Origin: Anisus vortex
Lineage: Eukaryota; Mollusca; Gastropoda; Planorbidae
DNA length: 64,000 nucleotides
Assembly: GCA_949126835.1 (NCBI GenBank)
Contig: OX421495.1
Location: 22,136,815-22,200,814 of the forward strand
Reading direction: 5' to 3'
The first letter of the stretch is position 1. The number at the start of each line of letters is the position of its first letter. The notes below the pieces were generated by a model. That model ran no database searches, was not told where the DNA came from, and worked only from the letters and a program-made list of their open reading frames with translations. The position numbers and the translations under genes were made by a program. This document shows, one piece after another, positions 58,524 to 64,000 of this stretch.

Positions 58524-58795
58524 TAAAGTATCCCCGTTGAGCCAATTAGATCCACAGGGCCTGTGAAGCAACGTTCGCAAAGATTCCGTTACCATGGCAT
58601 ACACTGGGGGATCGTTTGGTCAACACAATCTACCAGCTGCTTTTATTTTTGCACTAAGTAATGCCAAGTACCTATCAGAGCTGAGTGAACTTTCTCCAGT
58701 GAAGGGGGGGGGGAAGAAATCCTATCTTTATTGATTCGAACTCGGGACATTTGGTTCTCCAGGTGACAGCGATGCCACTCAACCACCATAGAACC
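58524..58795 (-). mobile_element. tRNA-derived SINE
   Basis: In reverse: AAGTATCCCCGTTGAGCC, CAACACAATCTACCAGCTGC, AAGTACCTATCAGAGCTG, ATTCGAACTCGGGACATTTG, and CAACCACCATAGAACC. A G-rich insertion at about 58703-58713 interrupts the body. Confidence 0.8.
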
Positions 58796-61399
58796 AATAA
58801 GAGTTAAATGTGAGGTTTCGTACTATGTAAAGTATGTTTAGTGTGATCTATAAATGTCTTGGGTGACTCACAAAAGAGCACGTGCAACATGAATGAAACG
58901 TTTAATCGTGAAATACTCAGTTCACTTACATGTTAGAAGATAGTTATGTCCATTGTTCAAACCTCCTGCAGTGCAGCAGTGAATGGTCGTTCGAAGTGGT
59001 TAACTAACCACCATGACCAGACGGCCCACCATGTACAAGATATAAAAAATGTATATACACCGATTCAATGCAGGCGCTGTTCCAAACAATCGCATACCTA
59101 ACCTCCGTATTAACAATTTTGCAGACAACACCTCCCCCCTCCCCCTTCCGCGAATACCATATTTAGATGTATTTATACAAAGAGAATACAACAGATTTAA
59201 ACATTATGATTCCAAAACAACATAAAAATTTACACCCAATTTGTTTAATCCTAATAGTAGAAATAAAAGGAATAAATGTGATTTCGTTTTAAGTTATAAA
59301 CAAAAATACAAACTCCCCAGGAATCAATGAAGTCTAGTTAGAAATATAATTTATTTCATTCACTCCGTCGTTCTATACTTTGGTAATAATCCAAACTTAA
59401 AAGAGCTACAGGGATAAACCAGATGTTTACCAAGAAATCAAGGGCAAGGCGTTTGGGGGAGGGGATGTATATTTTACGTTCTTCTGTGTCTCCAGTTCTT
59501 TGATTCAAATGTTTGTAAAAAAAATATAAAAATACTGCTTTTAAATTCTAGATCAAGGCCAACATGGAAGCCATTTTATGTGCGTGTGTGTTTAACGACC
59601 ATGATCTGGTTTCTACCGGAAGGGTTCACACAGACTCACACTGATGCAAACACACATAGATATAATATGTAAATGGTTTCTTTAAATCCTTAATTATACA
59701 CTGTAACTAATCCCTGTTCCAGACTCCCCCCCACCCCTCCAACGCCATCACTGTAAATACGCTCCCCCCAACCCTTTCGCATTTACTTAAACCAGACGAA
59801 TTTTCTGAGAATGTCACTCGACTTGTTAAGTTTCGAATTCAGGAGTACCAGAGGTTGTCATGTTGAACATGTCATTGGCACAAAGCCGGCTCCTCTTCTC
59901 TCGTGGTATTACTAGTACTTAAGTCACAGCTTGAGCTTTGACTCGATCTATGAATACATTGAAGGAAGGATGGGGGGGGGGAGTGTAGAAGTGAGAGACT
60001 GGGTTTAGGTGGCTGGGGGGGGGGGGGGATGCCAAGATTCTGCTATGTCTCAATTCTCCCAAGACTTCTGAGGGGGCGATCGCCAATCAAGACCTGCTTT
60101 CGATCTTTCCATCTCTATCTCTGCGTAAGTGTGTTTGCGGGTGCGTGCATTCTACTTCCGTTTGAATGACGTGGGAGGTCAGGCCGGGGAGTGGGTGTGA
60201 GAGGGAGAAGGGGGGGAGGGGGAGTCGTGATCTGACGGACCTGTTGGACATATGCAAATGAGGTAATGGGGTGTGTGTGTGGGGGGGGGGGGGAGGTTGT
60301 GACACACACAGCGTGAGATCAAGTCCCTGGGACTAATCAGGCGATCAGAAAGTATTGAAGCAGTGTCCACAGTTGTCCGGAAGTAATGGCTGTGATAAGA
60401 ACACAGACTCCTTCGAGACGAGAAGGAAAGACAGGAAGGATGGAGGGAGGGTAGGGAGGTGGGAGTGAGTCTGGGAGAATCTAGGTAGACGGAATCGCAT
60501 GACAGATAACGCCAAGGACTCCCTGTCTCAAAAAAAAAAAGGGCATCAGATAAAATTAGGAAATTTAATTATTGGACGACTGCCCAAATGAGTAATTTCA
60601 ATATTTAAGTCAAACCAGAATCATGCCAAGCAAAATACTTAAAAACAATTAATACATTTCAAAAATTTTAATTGCGCATTGTCGTTTATTATAAAACATA
60701 TTTTCGATATTCTTGAATGCAAACAAGTTTGGGTTTTGAAAAAACAAAAAAGGTTAGATCTAGGATTAATGTTAAGATTATGGATGGGAACACTGTTTAG
60801 GAAAGTGTTATAGTTATGGCTATTTATGGCTATGAGGCTATTTTACATTTGCAAGCAAGTGTATGTTATAATTTAGTTTTTAGGTAAAGCAAAACAAAAC
60901 AAAAAACTTATGTTACAATTGGAAATGGAGTCTGTGGAGAACACATTAGACGCTAGTTGATAAGAGGGACGGCTCCATCCGTAACATGACAAGTACTTTT
61001 GTAATTTTATACTAACATTAACCAGTGGCGAAAACCTAAACTCTATAATCTACATGCGTCAGCGTTGTTCTTACACGGGCAGTGGTTCCCAAATTGCCAG
61101 AGAGGAAAGAAAAAGAGAAGAACAGTTCCCAAAATATAGATCACATTGAATTACTGTTTGAAAGTTTTATTTTACATTATATAGGATAGGCTAGTCACGT
61201 AGTTTATGATAGATATGTTGGCGGGTCATGAACTTTGAGTATATAAAAAAAAAACTTGTCATGAAAAAAATAGATTAAAAAAATATACAAATAGGTTATC
61301 AGTGACGGTTCATTGAACGACTCAGTCAATAGAATCAAAGAACGAGTCACATATTTGTGATGATCTGCGATGTGGGCTACAGGACTCTGCTAGTTGTAA
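58796..61399. other. Unassigned sequence
   Basis: G runs at 60015-60028 and 60281-60293, and a G-rich belt at 60170-60300. No gene recognised in 2.6 kb. The minus-strand frames at 60087-60370 derive from the G-rich sequence. Confidence 0.4.
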
Positions 61400-61470
61400 A
61401 ACACACACACCTACACATACAAACACACACACACACAAACACCAAACTCACACACAAAGACAAACACACA
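61400..61470. repeat. Interrupted (CA)n
   Basis: CACACA blocks with CTACACATACAA and CAAACA interruptions. Confidence 0.8.
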
Positions 61471-62344
61471 AACGTGCAAATCACATGCTGTTATTGTAAA
61501 GTTTCCACAGTGCAAGAGTAATTTCCCCTTCATCTCCATACGTTTTATACATTACATCAACTGTTAAACCTTTCAATTCAACAGGCAATTTAGCACTACA
61601 CTGTAACTCTAGGGGCCCCCGTGGACATTTTTGGGAAACTCATTACAGAAATGTAGATTTAGTAAGAACAGTTTTTCTGCATTACAAATACTCTATAGAG
61701 TTGTTCTTTTTGTGTTTTTTTTTTTTTTGGGGGGGGGGGGCGGATGTGAGGGATGTTGGCGCGACATTGCCTGGAAAGGCACGTGTGTTGTAGCATCTAC
61801 ATCTGGTAAGGGCATGTATAAAAGTGAAGGGGGCCATATGAAGAGAGCAACGCACACAAAAACAACAAAAAACTATTGCTCACGAGTTGGAGAACACTTG
61901 AATCCTTACATCACTGATGTAATTTGAACTTCTTTATTGCACTAAACTAGCTCATGGTTTTTTAAAATCTCGTTTTTTATATTATTTTCTATTTCGGATT
62001 TCGGCAGTAGTGTGCGCGCGTGTTTGTGTCGGTGAGTACATGTGTGTGTGTGTGTGTGTGAGAGTCGCTGTCTGTGTGAGGAGCCGCGTGCGTTATTGGA
62101 CCTTGGAGGTGAGGTGAGAGACAGCTGAATAGATGAGTCTGGACAACATTTTATTAGCAGCCCAGCAAACCTAGTGCATGATGTAGTGGTCGTGATGTTT
62201 GTGATGTCTTCATGTCTTCGCGGAATATTGCTTTCAGACCCATGTTTACATTATGGTTTTTCTCCCTTTGAATAATTCCTCTCCAAACGTTAAATAGATA
62301 ATTTTTTTTTTTCATTGACTTTTTCAAAATGTGCAACTAATAAT
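61471..62344. other. Unassigned sequence
   Basis: Poly(T) then G12 at about 61716-61740; (GT)n at about 62039-62060. The + frame at 61631-61927 crosses the G run and is unlikely to be real. Confidence 0.35.
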
Positions 62345-62530
62345 AATCATCATCATTGGATCCATAGTCTCGAAAGACGATTAGATTTACGCTCCTGTGA
62401 TTTGACCAGCCCTGCAGAATTGACTCTGTCTGTGGAGATCTATCCTTGAGAGACAGGCTCTGTCGCATCTCTGGCACTTGAAAGCGGGACAGTTGGAGTT
62501 TGTCAGGGCCAGCCTATGTTCTTTACTTTT
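62345..62530 (-). pseudogene. LINE 3' end with zinc-knuckle tail
   Basis: On the minus strand a frame reads FKCQRCDRACLSRIDLHRQS and stops soon afterwards. It is the same C-terminal knuckle type seen at 26950 (CTQCDRVCISKIGL). The 3' UTR ends TCTTTCGAGACTATGGATCC followed by (ATG)n near 62346-62357. Only the last part of the element is present. Confidence 0.75.
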
Positions 62531-62539
62531 CTTCGCTGC

Positions 62540-62720
62540 TAATAATAATAATAATGGTCATTTCTTATAGCGCTTCTATCCATGCTATTAAATTTAACAT
62601 GCTTAGTGCGCTCTTGGTGTGAATTGCAGTAGCAGATGAATTGGTATGTAAGGTACACAGCCATTAGCCAAAGAGAAAGGTCTTTAAGTTCTTTTTAAAA
62701 GACTCTCTTGTCTCACAGTC
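62540..62720 (-). pseudogene. L2-type LINE 3' end
   Basis: On the minus strand the frame ends ESFKKNLKTFLFG then stop, nearly identical to the SFKRSLKTFLFN end of the LINE at 8297-10860. The 3' UTR carries CAATTCACACCAAGAGCGCA and an AGCGCTATAAGAAATG end with an (ATT)n tail near 62543-62555. 5' truncated. Confidence 0.8.
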
Positions 62721-62859
62721 TCTCCGTGTCTATTGCTCTTCACCGTCACGTACATTTGAAGACTGTGATAAATCGTTCATTTAAAGACTTGTCTCGATGT
62801 AAACTAATTTTTTGTATTGGCAGTTTATGTTTTGGCTACATTTTTGTTTGGTCAAACTT

Positions 62860-63128
62860 GTCGCCTGGGAGGCTAGCGGCAGTGCGCTTGACTAGCGTAT
62901 CGAGGTTTCCGAGTTCAAATGCTTGTAAAAGATGTGATTTATTCCCGGGCCTGGAGGGTTTCTTTGAGACTAACTGACATTAGTTGGGGTGTAAAGAAAA
63001 AAGGCGGCTGGGCATTCGCTGACCACACTATCCTTTAGTAGGCCATGGTGAAGGAAACGTGTGAACTCTGCATCACTGCTTCACGGGCCATATAGATCAA
63101 CTTTTGCTGATTGGTATACTTTATATTT
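62860..63128 (+). mobile_element. tRNA-derived SINE
   Basis: GAGGCTAGCGGCAGTGCGC (A box region), CCGAGTTCAAATGCTTG (B-box-like), GGGCCTGGAGGGTTTC, then TGACATTAGTTGGGGT, GGCGGCTGGGCATTCGC and a TATACTTTATATTTT tail. The CCAGCTCTGATGG body block is deleted. Confidence 0.8.
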
Positions 63129-64000
63129 TAAAAACGTGTTCCCACATTACATAATAGCAAGAACTGCAGTATTGTTTTCGTGGATGGCAGTATGGTAGAG
63201 CTTCTTTTTTGAGATCGATTAAGTCCATAATGGCTACTAAAGCAGAACACATCCAGCCTTAGCCACAACATACAAGGTGATCGTGGTGCCAGCACAATGA
63301 AAAGTGGGCTTATAATTTTCTCAATCAATGTATAGAAACTTATTACTAACGACGTTTCCTCGAATTAGATATATTCGAATGGCAATCCACGAGCACTGAC
63401 CTTAGACCACAGCGCCTCCTTTAAATACCGTGACGTTTTAGTCAGAGAAATTGATACTCCACTGAAATGAGAAACGTATTCGGGCCTAACAAAGTGATCA
63501 AACGCCACTGTTATCATTTGCTAATCTTTGTAGTGCTCTTTCATACAACTTAAAAACAACAACAACTGTTTCGTCATAATTAGTGTATATAGGAACCTAT
63601 CGGATTATCTCCTTTACTTTAGGTCACAGTTATCTTCCCATTCGTACCACGCCCTCCTCTCTCTCTCTCTCTCTCTAGTTGTCCTGTATTGCTTCAACGC
63701 CCCTTGTCTGATTAGACACAAAGATATCATTCCTCCTCTATCTTATCCCCACCGCCCCTCGTGAACACCTTTAAGCTAATATATATATATCTCCATTTTT
63801 CTAATGCCTTATTTCTTCAATGGCCGCTTTTTTTGTTTGTGTTATTTATTCCCTTGAGGATTGTTCAACTGAGCTGCAATGTTTCCTAACGTGGGGTAAA
63901 ATGATCCGATACTCTTACAAGCGTTGGGATTTCTATAGTGTATACAAGTGAAAGAACATCACATCGTAAGTACAAAGTAGACACACAGTCACACACGTAT
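63129..64000. other. Unassigned sequence
   Basis: (CT)n near 63656-63676 and (TA)n near 63778-63790. No gene recognised to the window edge. Confidence 0.4.

Overview
The window looks like nuclear DNA from a mollusc, most likely a panpulmonate (freshwater) snail or a close relative. It is AT-rich and dominated by microsatellites, minisatellites and transposon remnants, with no bacterial gene layout and no operons. The organism call rests on a tRNA-derived SINE family whose body resembles, from memory, SINEs of Biomphalaria-type snails. It also rests on L2-type and zinc-knuckle-tailed LINEs that are common in molluscs. I found no host gene that I can name. Host coding content is limited to a few exon-like pieces reported at low confidence.

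Layout. 1-2155: a 21-bp satellite interrupted by a 1.36-kb solo LTR, then a purine tract. 2156-8296: diverged SINEs, a GT-rich compound repeat, a 53-bp minisatellite and a hAT-type MITE. 8297-10983: the main coding feature, a 5'-truncated L2-type LINE carrying endonuclease and reverse transcriptase, broken by one amber stop and one frameshift. 11.7-23.2 kb: long CT tracts, a 24-bp array that reads as an open frame, (CA)n runs, another hAT MITE and a degenerate 23-bp array. 23.2-31.1 kb: a weak TATA-like site, a decayed LINE, a 49-bp array interrupted by a hAT MITE with an exact 8-bp duplication, a compact promoter-like cluster, a nearly perfect 39-bp array and one full-length SINE with a 13-bp target duplication. 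32.4-37.8 kb: two exon-like open frames, LINE ends, a 28-bp minisatellite that seems to have grown out of a SINE, and CT/AATC tracts. 40.6-58.8 kb: more SINEs, a 1.3-kb non-autonomous hAT element with an exact 8-bp duplication, a 1.1-kb array of 23-bp units, and repeated long poly(C)/poly(G) runs. 58.8-64 kb: mostly anonymous, ending with two LINE 3' ends and a SINE.

How the parts relate. The elements form a readable insertion history. An LTR element landed in the satellite, a hAT MITE landed in the 49-bp array, and SINE sequence is fused to or expanded into tandem arrays. Several LINE 3' tails share a GCGC-TATA(A)-like end followed by a short tandem repeat. A further short dispersed repeat at about 18.1, 42.4 and 56.1 kb is shared by three loci and matches no class I recognise.

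Limits: everything here was read by eye. Ends of diverged repeats are approximate to about 10-20 bases, and copy counts are estimates except where exact periods are given.
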